From Hymenopus coronatus (taxonomy: Eukaryota > Arthropoda > Insecta > Mantodea > Hymenopodidae), in NCBI GenBank assembly GCA_030762935.1, contig CM060890.1, positions 150,594,629-150,658,628 on the forward strand: 64,000 bases of DNA, written 5' to 3'. Shown piece after piece: positions 48,601-62,559 of the stretch. The number at the start of each line of letters is the position of its first letter. The first letter of the stretch is position 1. Below the pieces are notes generated by a model. The model saw only the letters and a list, made by a program, of their open reading frames with translations. It made no database searches and was not told the origin of the DNA. The translations under genes and the position numbers were made by a program.

Positions 48601-50398
48601 AAATCCCCAACTGAACACTGTATTACCTGCTGGATATGTTCTAAGTAACACACAGATGATGCTACAAATCCCCAACTGAACACTGTATTACCTGCTGGAT
48701 ATGTTCTAAGTAACACAGAGATGATACTACAAATCCCCACCTGAACACTATTACCTGCTGGATATGTTCTAAGTAACACAGAGAAGATGCTACAAATCCC
48801 CAACTGAGCACTGTATTACCTGCTGGATATGATCCAAATAACACAGAGATGATGCTACAGATCCCCGACTGAACACTATTACCTGCTGGATATGTTCCAA
48901 GTAACATAGAGATGATACTACAAATCACCAACTGAACACTGTATTACCTGCTGGATATATTCTAAATAACACAGAGATGATGCTACAAATCCCCAAATGA
49001 ACACTGTATTACCTGCTGGTAATGTTCTATGTAACACAGAGATGATGCTACAAATCCCCAACTGAACACTATTACCTGCTGGATATGTTCTAAGTAACAC
49101 AGAGATGATACTACAAATCCCAAACTGAACATTATTACCTGCTGGATATGTTCTAAATAACACAGAGATGATACTACAAATCCCCAACTGAACACTGTAT
49201 TACCTGCTGGATATGTTCTAAATAACACAGAGATGATACTACAAATCCCCAACTGAACACTATATTACCTGCTGGATATGTTCTAAGTAGCACAGTGATG
49301 ATGCTACAAATCCCCAACTGAACACTGTATTACCTGCTGGATATGTTCTAAGTAACACAGAGATGTTGCTACAAATCCCCATCTGAACACTGTATTACCT
49401 GCTGGATATGTTCCAAATAACACAGAGATAATGCTACAAATCCCCGACTGAACACTATTACCTGCTGGATATGTTCTATATAATACAGAGATGATACTAC
49501 AAATCCCCGACTGAACACTGTATTACCTGCTGGATATATTCTAAGTAACACAGAGATGATGCTACAAATCCCCAAATGAACACTGTATTACCTGCTGGAT
49601 ATGTTCCAAATAACACAGAGATGATGCTACAAATCCCCGACTGAACACTATTACCTGCTGGATATGTTCTAAGTAATACAGAGATGATACTACAAATCCC
49701 CGACTGAACACGTATTACCTGCTGGATATGTTCTAAGTAACACAGAGATGATGCTACAAATCCCCAAATGAACACCGTATTACCTGCTGGATATGTTCCA
49801 AATAACACAGAGATGATGCTACAAATCCCAGACTGAACACTATTACCTGCTGGATATGTTCTAAGTAACACAAAGATGATACTACAAATCCCCGACTGAA
49901 CACTCTATTACCAGCTGGATATGTTCTAAGTGACACAGAGATGATGCTACAAATCCCCAACTGAACACTGTATTACCTGCTGGATATGTTCTAAGTAACA
50001 CAGAGATGATACTACAAATCCCCAACTGAACACTGTATTACCTGCTGGATATGTTCTGAGTAACACAGAGATGATACTACAAATCCCCAGCTGAACACTA
50101 TTACCTGCTGGATATGTTCTAAGTAACACAGAGGTGATGCTACAAATCGCCGACTGAACACTATTACGTGCTGGATATGTTCTAAGTATCACAGAGATGA
50201 TACTACAAATCCCCGACTGAACACTGTATTACCTGCTGGATATATTCTAAATAACACAGAGATGATGCTACAAATCCCCAAATGAACACTGTATTACCTG
50301 CTGGATATGTTCTAAGTAACACAGAGAAGTTCCTGCAAATCCCCAACTGAACACTATTTCTTGCTGGATATGTTCTATGTAACACAGAGATGATGCTA
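48600..50398. repeat. S3-B 1,799-bp higher-order repeat, copy 1
   Basis: A series of variant monomers (GAGAAGATGC, ATCCAAATAACAC, TGCTGGTAATGTTCTATG, GTAGCACAGTGATG, GAGATGTTGC, GACTGAACACGTATTACC, TATTACGTGCTGG, GAGAAGTTCCTGC) recurs in the same order 1,799 bp downstream. A constant offset at five or more separate landmarks shows a clean tandem duplication. Confidence 0.9.
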
Positions 50399-52197
50399 CA
50401 AATCCCCAACTGAACACTGTATTACCTGCTGGATATGTTCTAAGTAACACAGAGATGATGCTACAAATCCCCAACTGAACACTGTATTACCTGCTGGATA
50501 TGTTCTAAGTAACACAGAGATGATACTACAAATCCCCACCTGAACACTATTACCTGCTGGATATGTTCTAAGTAACACAGAGAAGATGCTACAAATCCCC
50601 AACTGAGCACTGTATTACCTGCTGGATATGTTCCAAATAACACAGAGATGATGCTACAGATCCCCGACTGAACACTATTACCTGCTGTATATGTTCTAAG
50701 TAACATAGAGATGATACTACAAATCACCAACTGAACACTGTATTACCTGCTGGATATATTCTAAATAACACAGAGATGATGCTACAAATCCCCAAATGAA
50801 CACTGTATTACCTGCTGGTAATGTTCTATGTAACACAGAGATGATGCTACAAATCCCCAACTGAACACTATTACCTGCTGGATATGTTCTAAGTAACACA
50901 GAGATGATACTACAAATCCCAAACTGAACATTATTACCTGCTGGATATGTTCTAAATAACACAGAGATGATACTAATAATCCCCAACTGAACACTGTATT
51001 ACCTGCTGGATATGTTCTAAATAACACAGAGATGATACTACAAATCCCCAACTGAACACTATATTACCTGCTGGATATGTTCTAAGTAGCACAGTGATGA
51101 TGCTACAAATCCCCAACTGAACACTGTATTACCTGCTGGATATGTTCTAAGTAACACAGAGATGTTGCTACAAATCCCCATCTGAACACTGTATTACCTG
51201 CTGGATATGTTCCAAATAACACAGAGATGATGCTACAAATCCCCGACTGAACACTATTACCTGCTGGATATGTTCTAAGTAATACAGAGATGATACTACA
51301 AATCCCCGACTGAACACTGTATTACCTGCTGGATATTTTCTAAATAACACAGAGATGATGCTACAAATCCCCAAATGAACACTGTATTACCTGCTGGATA
51401 TGTTCCAAATAACACAGAGATGATGCTACAAATCCCCGACTGAACACTATTACCTGCTGGATATGTTCTAAGTAATACAGAGATGATACTACAAATCCCC
51501 GACTGAACACGTATTACCTGCTGGATATGTTCTAAGTAACACAGAGATGATGCTACAAATCCCCAAATGAACACTGTATTACCTGCTGGATATGTTCCAA
51601 ATAACACAGAGATGATGCTACAAATCCCAGACTGAACACTATTACCTGCTGGATATGTTCTAAGTAACACAAAGATGATACTACAAATCCCCGACTGAAC
51701 ACCCTATTACCAGCTGGATATGTTCTAAGTGACACAGAGATGATGCTACAAATCCCCAACTGAACACTGTATTACCTGCTGGATATGTTCTAAGTAACAC
51801 AGAGATGATACTACAAATCCCCAACTGAACACTCTATTACCTGCTGGATATGTTCTGAGTAACACAGAGATGATACTACAAATCCCCAGCTGAACACTAT
51901 TACCTGCTGGATATGTTCTAAGTAACACAGAGGTGATGCTACAAATCGCCGACTGAACACTATTACGTGCTGGATATGTTCTAAGTATCACAGAGATGAT
52001 ACTACAAATCCCCGACTGAACACTGTATTACCTGCTGGATATATTCTAAATAACACAGAGATGATGCTACAAATCCCCAAATGAACACTGTATTACCTGC
52101 TGGATATGTTCTAAGTAACACAGAGAAGTTCCTGCAAATCCCCAACTGAACACTATTTCTTGCTGGATATGTTCTATGTAACACAGAGATGATGCTA
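50399..52197. repeat. S3-B 1,799-bp higher-order repeat, copy 2
   Basis: This is near identical to 48600-50398. A third, edited copy follows to about 53,990: it keeps the order of many variants but lacks some monomers and has gained others near 52,500-52,600, so its offset drifts. Confidence 0.9.
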
Positions 52198-54059
52198 CAA
52201 ATCCCCAACTGAACACTGTATTACCTGCTGGATATGTTCTAAGTAACACAGAGATGATGCTATAAATCCCCAACTGAACACTGTATTACCTGCTGGATAT
52301 GTTCTAAGTAACACAGAGAAGATGCTACAAATCCCCAACTGAGCACTGTATTACCTGGTGGATATGTTCCAAATAACACAGAGATGATGCTAAAAATCCC
52401 CGACTGAACACTATTACCTGCTGGATATGTTCTAAGTAACATAGAGATGATACTACAAATCACCAACTGAACACTGTATTACCTGCTGGATATATTCTAA
52501 ATAACACAGAGATGATGCTACAAATTCCCAACTGAACACTGTATTACCTGCTGGATATGTTCTAAGTAACATAGAGATGATACTACAAATCCCCAACTGA
52601 ACACTGTATTACCTGCTGGATATATTCTAAATAACACAGAGATGATGCTACAAATCCCCAAATGAACACTGTATTACCTGCTGGATATGTTCTAAGTAAC
52701 ACAGAGATGATGCTACAAATCCCCAACTGAACACTATTACCTGCTGGATATGTTCTAAGTAACACAGAGATGATACTACAAATCCCCAACTGAACACTAT
52801 TACCTGCTGGATATGTTCTAAATAACACAGAAATGATACTAAAAATCCCCAACTGAACACTGTATTACCTGCTGAATATGTTCTAAATAACACAGAGATG
52901 ATACTACAAATCCCCAACTGAACACTGTATTACCTGCTGGATATGTTCTAAGTAGCACAGAGATGATGCTACAAATCCCCAACTGAACACTGTATTACCT
53001 GCTGGATATGTTCTAAGTAACAAAGAGATGTTGCTACAAATCCCCATCTGAACACTGTATTAGCTGCTGGATATGTTCCAAATAACACAGAGATGATGTT
53101 ACAAATCCCCGACAGAACACTATTACCTGCTGGATATGTTCTAAGTAATACAGAGATGATACTACAAATCCCCGACTGAACACTGTATTACCTGCTGGAT
53201 ATGTTCTAAGTAACACAGAGATGATGCTACAAAGCCCCAAATGAACACTGTATTACCTGCTGGATATGTTCCAAATAACACAGAGATGATGCTACAAATC
53301 CCAGACTGAACACTATTACCTGCTCGATATGTTCTAAGTAACACAAAGATGATACTACAAATCCCCGACTGAACACTCTATTACCTGCTGGATATGTTCT
53401 AAGTAACACAGAGATGATGCTACAAATCCCCAACTGAACACTGTATTACCTGCTGGATATGTTCTAAGTAACACAGAGATGATACTACAAATCCCCAACT
53501 GAACACTGTATTACCTGCTGGATTTGTTCTGAGTAACACAGAGATGATACTACAAATCCCCAACTGAACACTATTACCTGCTGGATATGTTCTAAGTAAC
53601 ACAGAGGCGATACTACAAATCCCCAACTGAACACTGTATTACCTGCTGGATATGTTCTAAGTAACACAGAGATGATGCTACAAATCGCCGACTGAACACT
53701 ATTACGTGCTGGATATGTTCTAAGTAACACAGAGATGATACTACAAATCCCCGACTGAACACTGTATTACCTGCTGGATATATTCTAAATAACACAGAGA
53801 TGAATCTACAAATCCCCAAATGAACACTGTATTACCTGCTGGATATGTTCTAAGTAACACAGAGATGATACTACATATCCCCAACTGAACACTGTATTAG
53901 CTGCTGGATATTTTGTAAGTAACACAGAGATGATACTACAAATCCGCTACTGAACATTGTATTACCCGCTGAATACTCACTAAGTAATACCGAGATGGTT
54001 CTACAAATCCTCTGGGTCATCAATGGGGGTGGGGAGGAATTCCGCGAAAGTCAACGAAA

Positions 54060-54596
54060 GAGCAAGGATAGTTTTATTGGTGGGGAGGGAAGACAATTAC
54101 TTGCTTTTAGTAATGCCTTTTCATCAGAAATAATGAATGGCAAGTACGGTGAAGATCGAGAGGGAGAACTCACTTTCTTAATGAAAATAGGAGTAGTGTA
54201 ATAGATTTTATTTTAATAAGTCAAGGTTTAATTGGCAGAATTAGAACTTTTTGGGTGGGGGATGGTATCGAGTCGCATCACTGTCCGCTTACCCTGGAGA
54301 AGGCCATGGCGGCGCATGCACCTGAAGAGGGGCAGGGGTATGAAGGGAGATTAGTTAGTAAATTTATATGGAAACCGGTAGAAACAGAAGTATTTGTTGA
54401 TAAACTGGAAAGAAGATTAAGGGAAAGGAACGCAGACACAGCGGAGGAACTAACACATATAATAGCATCGGCTGCGGGGACAATGAAAGTCCAAATGCAT
54501 GGTAAGATAAAACGATTCAATGGTTGGTATGACCAGCAATGCAGAGCTGTAAAGAAACAAGCAGAGGAGTCTCTGTCAAAATTCAGAAGTAGATGA
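54060..54596 (+). pseudogene. LINE remnant: endonuclease C-terminus and linker
   Basis: GRQLLAF near 54,090, then NGKYGEDREGELTF, and after a frameshift SSVIDFILIS from 54,192 and ESHHCPLTLE correspond to the end of an endonuclease/exonuclease/phosphatase domain. The usual S-D-H is here S-H-H, losing a catalytic-type aspartate. The N-terminal catalytic motifs are absent. From 54,255 to 54,596 a basic linker is open in one frame and ends in a stop; homologous coding resumes in another frame at about 54,630 (YKQFIREKRTTW). Confidence 0.8.
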
Positions 54597-54699
54597 CTTT
54601 AGGAAACATTTTACAAAAAACAATGGGGGTATAAACAGTTCATACGAGAAAAAAGAACTACTTGGCAAGATAAAATTACTCAGAAAATTAGTAATATTT

Positions 54700-55847
54700 T
54701 AACACAGGGGGATAAGGCTGAGATGTGGCAAGTAGTAAAACATTTAAGAGGCAACCATCAGGCGCCCAATGAAATTTCTTCCAGAAAATGGGCAAAGCAT
54801 TTTATGGGAATATTCGGGAAGTTGAAGGGGAAGGAATTTTTATAAGGGAAGTGCACATTTTGGGAAATACTGAGATCCCAATACTGGATGAGGAAATATC
54901 AGCACGAGAAATAGCACAGGCGCTGAGGAGCCTCAAGGGAGGCAAAGCTCCAGGGTTGGATGGGCTGCCTCCGGAAGTTTTTAAAGCCGCAACCAATGTT
55001 AATGAGTTTGGTAGGAGTATGCTCCAGATGTGTAACAGATTGTTTATTGAGGGGAATTACCCTACCTGTTGGGGAAAGGGCGTTATTCATCCCATTTATA
55101 AAAGGAAGGGAACTATTGGGAATCCGGATAACTTTAGGGGGTTACTCTGTTGCCAATTATGGAGAACATTTATTGTAGAGTGTTATATAACCGAATAAAG
55201 GACTGGGAATCTAAATTTCAAAATTTAAAATGGGTTTCAGAGAAGGACACAGTACCATAGACGCCGGTTTTATATTAGACGCTTTAAGGACGAAACAACT
55301 GTTAATTAAGCGGGGAAAGCTTCATTGTGCATTTGTGGACTTTCAGAAGGCATTTGACTCTATCAATCGAAATGCATTATGGTACAAACTAGGCAGAAAG
55401 GGTTTACCAAGTAAAATGATTAGAGCATTGCAGGCAATATATCAAATTGGGAAATTCTGTGTAAAGTACGACAGAAACAGGTTGTCGGAGAGCTGCCTAA
55501 GCAATAGAGGAGTGAGGCAGGGTTGTAATCTATCGCCTTTGCTATTTAATCTCTTTGTGGATATTACTGATACAATGATAGCAGAGAATATCCAAGCACC
55601 AGTAGTAGCGGATGTGCAGATCCCAGCTCTATTATACGCAGACGATTTTGTATTGTGCTCTACGACAGTAAACGGATTGCAACGAGGACCTGACAAACTT
55701 AAGAATTATTGCGATGAATGGCTACTTACAGTTAATATGAATAAGACTAAGGCAATGCCTTTCAAAGAAGATTTTCTTTATAGCAGGGAGGAGACTTGGA
55801 CATATACAGGACAGATACTGGACAATGTTAAATCTTTTGTGTACTAA
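54700..55847 (+). pseudogene. LINE remnant: reverse transcriptase domain
   Basis: The motifs lie in order across shifted frames: GKAPGLDGLP at 54,941-54,970; a NFRG segment near 55,126; IYCRVLYNRIKDWE near 55,165-55,205; FREGHSTIDA from 55,236; the catalytic AFVDFQKAFDS at 55,329-55,361; GVRQGCNLSPLLFNLFVD near 55,509-55,562; and YADD at 55,635-55,646. The catalytic aspartates of the palm are present, but stops at about 55,198 and 55,848 and a frame change near 55,230 split the domain. The longest open piece is 55,230-55,847. Confidence 0.93.
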
Positions 55848-56790
55848 GAACTCACACTTACAATGAACGAAAAATGGACAAAACACTTTGACATCAAGAA
55901 ACACAAGGCAAGGGTGAAAGCGGCGGCAGCTCTCCGAATAAACTGCAGAATACCGAATATATCCAAAACCTTATGGGAAACTATACGGAGCGACAGTAAG
56001 ATCCACGATGACATAAGGAGGAGAAATGTGAGGGTGGGATAAAACAGGGAATATGGACCAAGTGAGGACCCAATTTTGGAAAGGAATTCTGGGTGTAGGG
56101 AGGGGTATGGCGAACTATGGAATAATTAGCGAATTCGGGGTACGTAGTGAAACGATAGAGTGCAAAATCAGAGCAGTTAAATATTGGATGGGAATCGTTC
56201 ACAGAAACCTATCTCTAATTAGGGCAGTCTGCTACCGTGAACAGTTGCGAATGAAAGGTAATTCGACGTGGGCATCAAAATTAAAGAAAGGGTTGGAAAC
56301 CATCGGGATGGGATACATTTGGATGGGTGGGCAGACAAACAGGTGGAGTATTTGGAGAAAAATTAAGAACCGCCTCTGTGATATTGACAAACAGCAAATA
56401 ATTGCGCAATGCAGAGATGACATTAGAAGTACAGCCTGGGTTAAAATCGGAGTGTGGTATGGATCAATACATCAAAACAGGTACCAAACTCATTAGAGAG
56501 GGACTCGCGTGGATTAGACTAGCAGTATGGAGGAGCACGAACATTTCTGACGAGAATGGTACGAGAATGTGTCCCATTTGCGGGAAAAAAAGAGTCGGGG
56601 ACTCACATCTTGGCAAGATGTAGGGGTTTGAAGGAATGGCGTGAAAAATATTTGCCGCGAATCTTTACCACTGCGAATTTAGGGCTAGAAACATATTGGA
56701 CACTACTGGCAGGCACGGAAAACATGGATGGGCTGGTAAATTTATACATAAGGCACGACAGCTGAGATCTGAAGAGCCTGCTGCTACAAT
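55848..56790 (+). pseudogene. LINE remnant: C-terminal region with zinc-knuckle-like motif
   Basis: After the reverse transcriptase, a segment reading QFWKGILGVGRGMANYG (from about 56,077) and CKIRAVKYWMGIV (about 56,161-56,199) is typical of the post-RT region of many LINEs. CPICGKK near 56,569-56,589 and THILARC near 56,600-56,620 lie in different frames either side of an A7 tract; together they suggest a Cys-Cys-His-Cys finger broken by a slippage-type indel. The last recognisable coding is near 56,780. Confidence 0.78.
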
Positions 56791-58379
56791 GTTACTACAA
56801 ATACCAAGCTTAACACTGTATTACCAATTGGATACTCACTAAGTAATACAATGATGCTACTACAAATACCAAGCTGAACACTGTATTGCCATCTGGATAC
56901 TCACTAAATAACACAGAGATGGTACTACAAATGCCCTACTAAACACTGTATTACCATCTGGATACTCACTAAATAACACAGAGATGCTACTACAAATCCC
57001 CTACTGAACATTGCATTACCATCTGGATACTCACTAAGTAATACAAAGATGCTACTACATATCCCCTACTGAACACTGTATTACTATCTGGATATTTACT
57101 AAATTACACAGAGATGCTACTACAAATCCCCTACTGTACATTGTATTACCACCTGGATACTCACTGAGTAACACAGAGATGCTACTACAAATCCTTTACT
57201 GAACATTGTATTACCATCTGGATATTAACTAACTAATACAAAGATGATACTACAAATCCCCTACTAAACACTGTATTACCATCTGGATATTCACTAAATT
57301 ACACAGAATTGCTACTACAAATCCCCTACAGAACATTGAATTACTATCTGGATACTCACTGAGTAATACAAAATGCTACTACAAATCCCCTACTAAACAT
57401 TGTATTACCATCTGGATACTCACTGAGTAATACAAAATGCTACTACAAATCCTTACTGAACACTGTGTTACCTATTGGATACTCACTGAGTAATACAAAG
57501 ATGCTACTACAAATCCCCTACTGAACATTGAATTACCATCTGGTTACTCACTGAGTAATACAAAATGCTACAACAAATCCTTACTGAACACTGTATTACC
57601 TATTGGATACTCACTGAGTAATACAAAGATGCTACTACAAATCCCCTACTGAACACTGCATTACCATCCGGATACTTACTAAATAACAAAGAGTTGCTAC
57701 TTAAAATCCCCTACTGAACACAGTATTACCAACCAGATACTCACTAAATAACACAGAGATGCTACTACAAATCCCCTACTGAAAACTGTATTACCAGCCG
57801 GATACTCACTAAATTACAAAGAAATGCTACTATAAATCCCCTACTGAACACAGTATTACCATCTAGATACTCACTAAATAACACAGAGATGCTACTACAA
57901 ATCCCATACTGAACATTATTACCAGCCTAATACTCAGTAAATAACACAGAGATGCTACTACAAAGGCCCTACTGAACACTGTATTACCATATGGATACTC
58001 ACTGAGTAATACAAAGATGCTACTAGAAATCCCTTACTGAACACTGTATTACCATCTGGATACTCACTAAGTAACAAAGAGATGCTCGTACAAGTCCCCT
58101 ACTGAACACTGTTATACTACGCGGATACTCACTAAATAACACAGAGGTGGTACTACAAATCCCCTACTGAACACTAAATTACCATCCAGATACTCACTAA
58201 ATAACACAGAGATGCTACTACAAATCCCCTACTGAACACTGTATTACCATCTGGATACTTACTGAGTAATACAAAGATGCTACTACAAATCCCCTACTAA
58301 ACTCTGTATTACCAATTGGATACTCACTGAGTAATACAAAGATGCTACTACAAATCCCCTACTGAACACTGTTACCATC

Positions 58380-59480
58380 TGGAAACTCACTAAATAACAC
58401 AGAGATGCTACTGCATATCCCCTACTGAACACTGTATTGCCATCTGGATACTCTCTGAGTAATACAAATATGCTAGTACAAATCCCCTACTGAACACTGT
58501 ATTAAAATCTGGATACTCAATAAATAACACAGAGATGCTACTACAAATCCCCTACTGAACACTGTATTATCATCTGACTACTCACTAAATAACACAGCGA
58601 TGCTACCAGAAATCCCCTACTGAACACTGTATTACCATCTGGATACTCAATAAATATAACAGAGGCGCTACTACAAATCCCCTACTGAACACTGTATTAC
58701 CAGCTGGATACTCACTGAGTATTACAGAGATGCTAATACAAATCCCCTACTGAACACTGTATTGCCAGCTGGATACTCACTGAGTAATATAGAGATGGTA
58801 CTACAAATCTCCTACTGCACACTGCGTTACCTGTTGGACACTCACTGAGTAACACAGAGATGCCGCTACATATCTCTTACTGCACACTGTATAACCTGCT
58901 GGAAACTCACTAAGTAATACAGAGATGACACTACAAATCCCCTACTGAACACTGTATTACCATCTGGATACTCACTGAGTAATACAAAGATGCCACTACA
59001 AATCCCCTACTGAACACTGTATTACCATCTGGATACTCACTGAGTAATATAGTGATGCTACTTCAAATCCCCTACTAAAAACTGTGTTACTATCTGGATA
59101 CTGACTATGTAATACAAAGATGCTACTACTAATCCCCTACTAAAAACTGTATTACCATCTGTATACTCACTATGTAACACAAAGATGTTACCACAAATCC
59201 CCTACTGAACACTGTATTACCATCTGGATACTCACTTGAATAATACAAAGATGCTACTACAAATCCCCTACTGAACACTCTATTACCATCTGGATACTCA
59301 CTGAGTAATATAGTGATGCTACTTCAAATCCCCTACTAAAAACTGTGTTACCATCTGGATACTGACTATGTAATACAAAGATGCTACTAATAATCCCCTA
59401 CTAAAAACTGTATTACCATCTGTATACTCACTATGTAATACAAAGATGCTACTACAAATCCTCTACTGAACACTGAAATA
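58380..59480. repeat. S3-C about 3.0-kb higher-order duplication, copy 1
   Basis: Rare monomers here (ACTGCATATCCCC at 58,410; TATTAAAATCTGG; ATCATCTGACTACTC; CTGTTGGACACTC at 58,831; GAGATGCCGCTACATATC; CTACTAAAAACTG) recur in the same order from 61,397. Offsets are about 2,987 bp at the first landmark and 3,052 bp at CTGTTGGACACTC, a difference of one 65-bp monomer. Confidence 0.82.
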
Positions 59481-61369
59481 CCATCTGTATACTCACTATG
59501 TAATACAAAGATGCTACTACAACTCCCCTACTGAACATTGTACTACTATCTGGATACTCACTGAGTAATACAAAGATGCTAGTACAAATCCCAAACTGAA
59601 CACTGTATTACCATATGGATCCTCACTGAGTAATACAAAGATGCTACTACTAATCCCTTACTGAACCCTGTATTACCACCTGAACACTCGCTAAGTCATA
59701 CAAAGATGCCTCTTCAAATGCCCTACTGAACATTGCATTACCATCTGGATACTCACTAAGTAATATCAAAGATGCTACTACAAATACCATGCTGAATACG
59801 TATTACCAGCTGGTACTCAGTAAGTATTACAGAGATGGAACTACAAATCAGCAACCGAACACTGTATTACCAGCTGGATACTCATTAAGTAATACAAAGA
59901 TGCTACAACAAATCTCAAAATGAATACTGTATTACCAACTGATACTCATTAAGTAATACAAAGATGCTACTACAAATCCCCTACTGAACATTCCATTACC
60001 ATCTGGATACTCACTAAGTAATACAAAGATGCTACTATAAATCCCCTACTAAACATTGCATTACCATCTGGAAACTCACTAAGTAATACATAGATGCTAC
60101 TACAAATCCCTTACTGAACATTGTATTACCATCTGGATACTCACTAAGTAATACAAAGATGCCACTACAAATCCCCTACTGAACACTGTATTACCATATG
60201 GATACTCATTAAATAACACAGAGATGCTACTACAAATCCCCTACTGAACATTTCATTGCCATCTGGATACTCACTGAGTAGTATAGAGATGGGACTACAA
60301 ATCCCCTACTAAACTCTGTATTACCAATTGGATACTCACTAAGTAATACAAAGATGCTACCACAAATCCCCTACTGAACACTGTATTACCATCTGGATAC
60401 TCACTAAATAACACGGAGATGGTACTACAAATCCCCTATTGAACATTGCATTACCATCTGGATACTCACTGAGTAATATAGAGATGCTACTACAAATCCC
60501 CTACTAAACACTGTATTACCAATTGGATACTCACTAAAAAATACAAAGATGCTACTACAAATCCCATACTAAACACTGTATTACCATCTGGATACTCATT
60601 ACATAACACAAATATGCTACTACAAATCCCCTACTGAACATTGTTTTACCATCTGGATACTCACTGAGTAATACAAAGATGCTACTACATATCCCCTACT
60701 GAACATTGTATTACCATCTGGATACTCACTGAGTAACACAGAGATGCTACTACAAATCAATTACTGAACATTGTATTACCAATTGCATACTCACTGAGTA
60801 ATACAAAGATGCTACTACAAATCCTTTACTGAACACTGCATTACCTATTGGATACTCACTGAGTAATACAAAGATGCTACTACAAATCCCTTACTGAACA
60901 CTGTATTAGCAGCCGGATACTCACTAAATAACACAGAGATGCTACTATAAGTCCACTACTGAACATTGTATTACCAACCGGATACTCACAAAATAACACA
61001 GAGATGCTACTACAAATACCCTACTGAACACCGTATTACCATCTGGATACTCAATAAATAACACAGAGATGCTTCTACAACGCCCTTACTGAACACTATT
61101 ACCAGCCTAATACTCACTAAATAACACAGAGATGCTACTATAAAGGCCCTATTGAACACTGTATTACCATCTGGATATTCACTGAGTAATACAAAGATGT
61201 AACTGCAAATCCCCTACTGAACACTGTATTACCATATGGATACTCACTGAGTAATACAAAGATGTTACTACAAATCCCCTACTGAGCACTGTATTACCAT
61301 CTGGATACTCACTGACTAATACAAAGATGCTACTACAAATCCCCTACTGAACACTGTGTTACCATCTGG

Positions 61370-62440
61370 ATACTCACTAAATAACACAGAGATGCTACTG
61401 CATATCCCCTACTGAACACTGTATTGCCATCTGGATACTCTCTGAGTAATACAAATATGCTAGTACAAATCACCTACTGAACACTGTATTAAAATCTGGA
61501 CACTCAGTAAATAACACAGAGATGCTACTACAAATCCCCTACTGAACACTGTATTATCATCTGACTACTCACTAAATAACACAGCGAAGCTACTACAAAT
61601 CCCCTACTGAACACTGTATTACCATCTGGATACTCACTAAATATAACAGAGGAGCTACTACAAATCCCCTACTGAACACTGTATTACCAGCTGGATACTC
61701 ACTGAGTATTACAGAGATGCTACTACAAATCCCCTACTGAACACTGTATTGCCAGCTGGATACTCACTGAGTAATATAGAGATGCTACTACAAATCCCCT
61801 ACTGAACACTCTATTACCAGCTGAATACTCACTAAATAACACAGAGATTCTACTACAAATCTCTTACTGCACACTGTGTTACCTGTTGGACACTCACTGA
61901 GTAACACAGAGATGCCGCTACATATCTCTTATTGCACACTGTATTACCTGCTGGAAACTCACTAAGTAATACAGAGATGACACTACAAATCCCCTACTGA
62001 ACACTGTATTACCATCTGGATACTCACTCAATAATAAAAAGATGCTACCACAAATCCCCTACTGAACACTGTATTACCATCTGGATACTCACTGAGTAAT
62101 ATACTGATGCTACTTCAAATCCCCTACTAAAAACAGTGTTACCATCTGAATACTGACTATGTAATACAAAGATGCTACTACTAATCCCCTACTAAAAACT
62201 GTATTACCATCTGTGCACTCACTATGTAATACAAAGATGCTACTACAAATCCCCTACTGAACACTGTATTACCATCTGTATAGTCACTATGTAATACACA
62301 GATGCTACTACAACTCACCTACTGAACATTGTATTACTATCTGGATTCTCACTGAGTAATACAAAGAAGCTAGTACAAATCCCAAACTGAACACTGTATT
62401 GCCATCTGGATACTCATTAAGTGATACAAAGATGCTACTA
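61370..62440. repeat. S3-C about 3.0-kb higher-order duplication, copy 2
   Basis: This is the counterpart of 58380-59480 with one extra monomer near 61,800-61,860 (GCTGAATACTCACTAAATAAC) and scattered substitutions. Confidence 0.82.
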
Positions 62441-62559
62441 CTAATACCCTCCGGAACACTGAATTACCACCTGGACACTCAATTAGTAATACAAAGATGC
62501 TACTTCAAATGCCCTGCTGAACATTGCATTACCAGCTGGATACTCATTAAGTAATACAA

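Larger units (their letters stand above)
46776..54008. repeat. 65/63-bp satellite, subfamily S3-B
   Basis: About 112 monomers with the diagnostic ACCTGCTGGATATGTTC, TAAGTAACACAGAGATGAT and CTACAAATCCCCAACTG. Lengths alternate between 65 bp (CACTGTATTACC) and 63 bp (CACTATTACC). The 63-bp form keeps a minus-strand frame open for 21 codons and the 65-bp form shifts it, so the long minus-strand frames are artefacts. A GTTCCTGCAAAT monomer type is common only in 47.5-48.6 kb. The last monomer before the retrotransposon (53,940-54,008) has the TGAATACTCACTAAGTAATAC segment of subfamily C. Confidence 0.94.
54009..56790 (+). pseudogene. Non-LTR retrotransposon (LINE) remnant, 5'-truncated and frameshifted
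   Basis: This is a fragment of an ORF2-type protein: endonuclease C-terminus, linker, reverse transcriptase, and a C-terminal region with a zinc-knuckle-like motif. Reading frame is lost at several places (near 54,190, 54,590, 54,790, 55,150-55,230, 55,848, 56,040 and 56,585), so it cannot make a full protein. The 5' part of the endonuclease is missing. The 3' end stops at about 56,790 with neither untranslated region nor A tail visible, and 65-bp satellite resumes at once. The combination of an apurinic-type endonuclease, a GKAPGLDGLP motif and a Cys-Cys-His-Cys tail suits the Jockey/R1/I/CR1 side of LINEs; I do not assign a clade. It separates satellite subfamilies B and C. Confidence 0.9.

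Noticed and set aside
46687..53819. Many minus-strand frames with a 21-residue GICSIISVLLRTYPAGN-type repeat
   Set aside because: They follow the 63-bp monomer length and shift frame at every 65-bp monomer, so they are satellite by-products.
55230..55847. Active reverse transcriptase gene
   Set aside because: The catalytic motifs are intact in this piece, but upstream and downstream domains are frameshifted and both element ends are missing.
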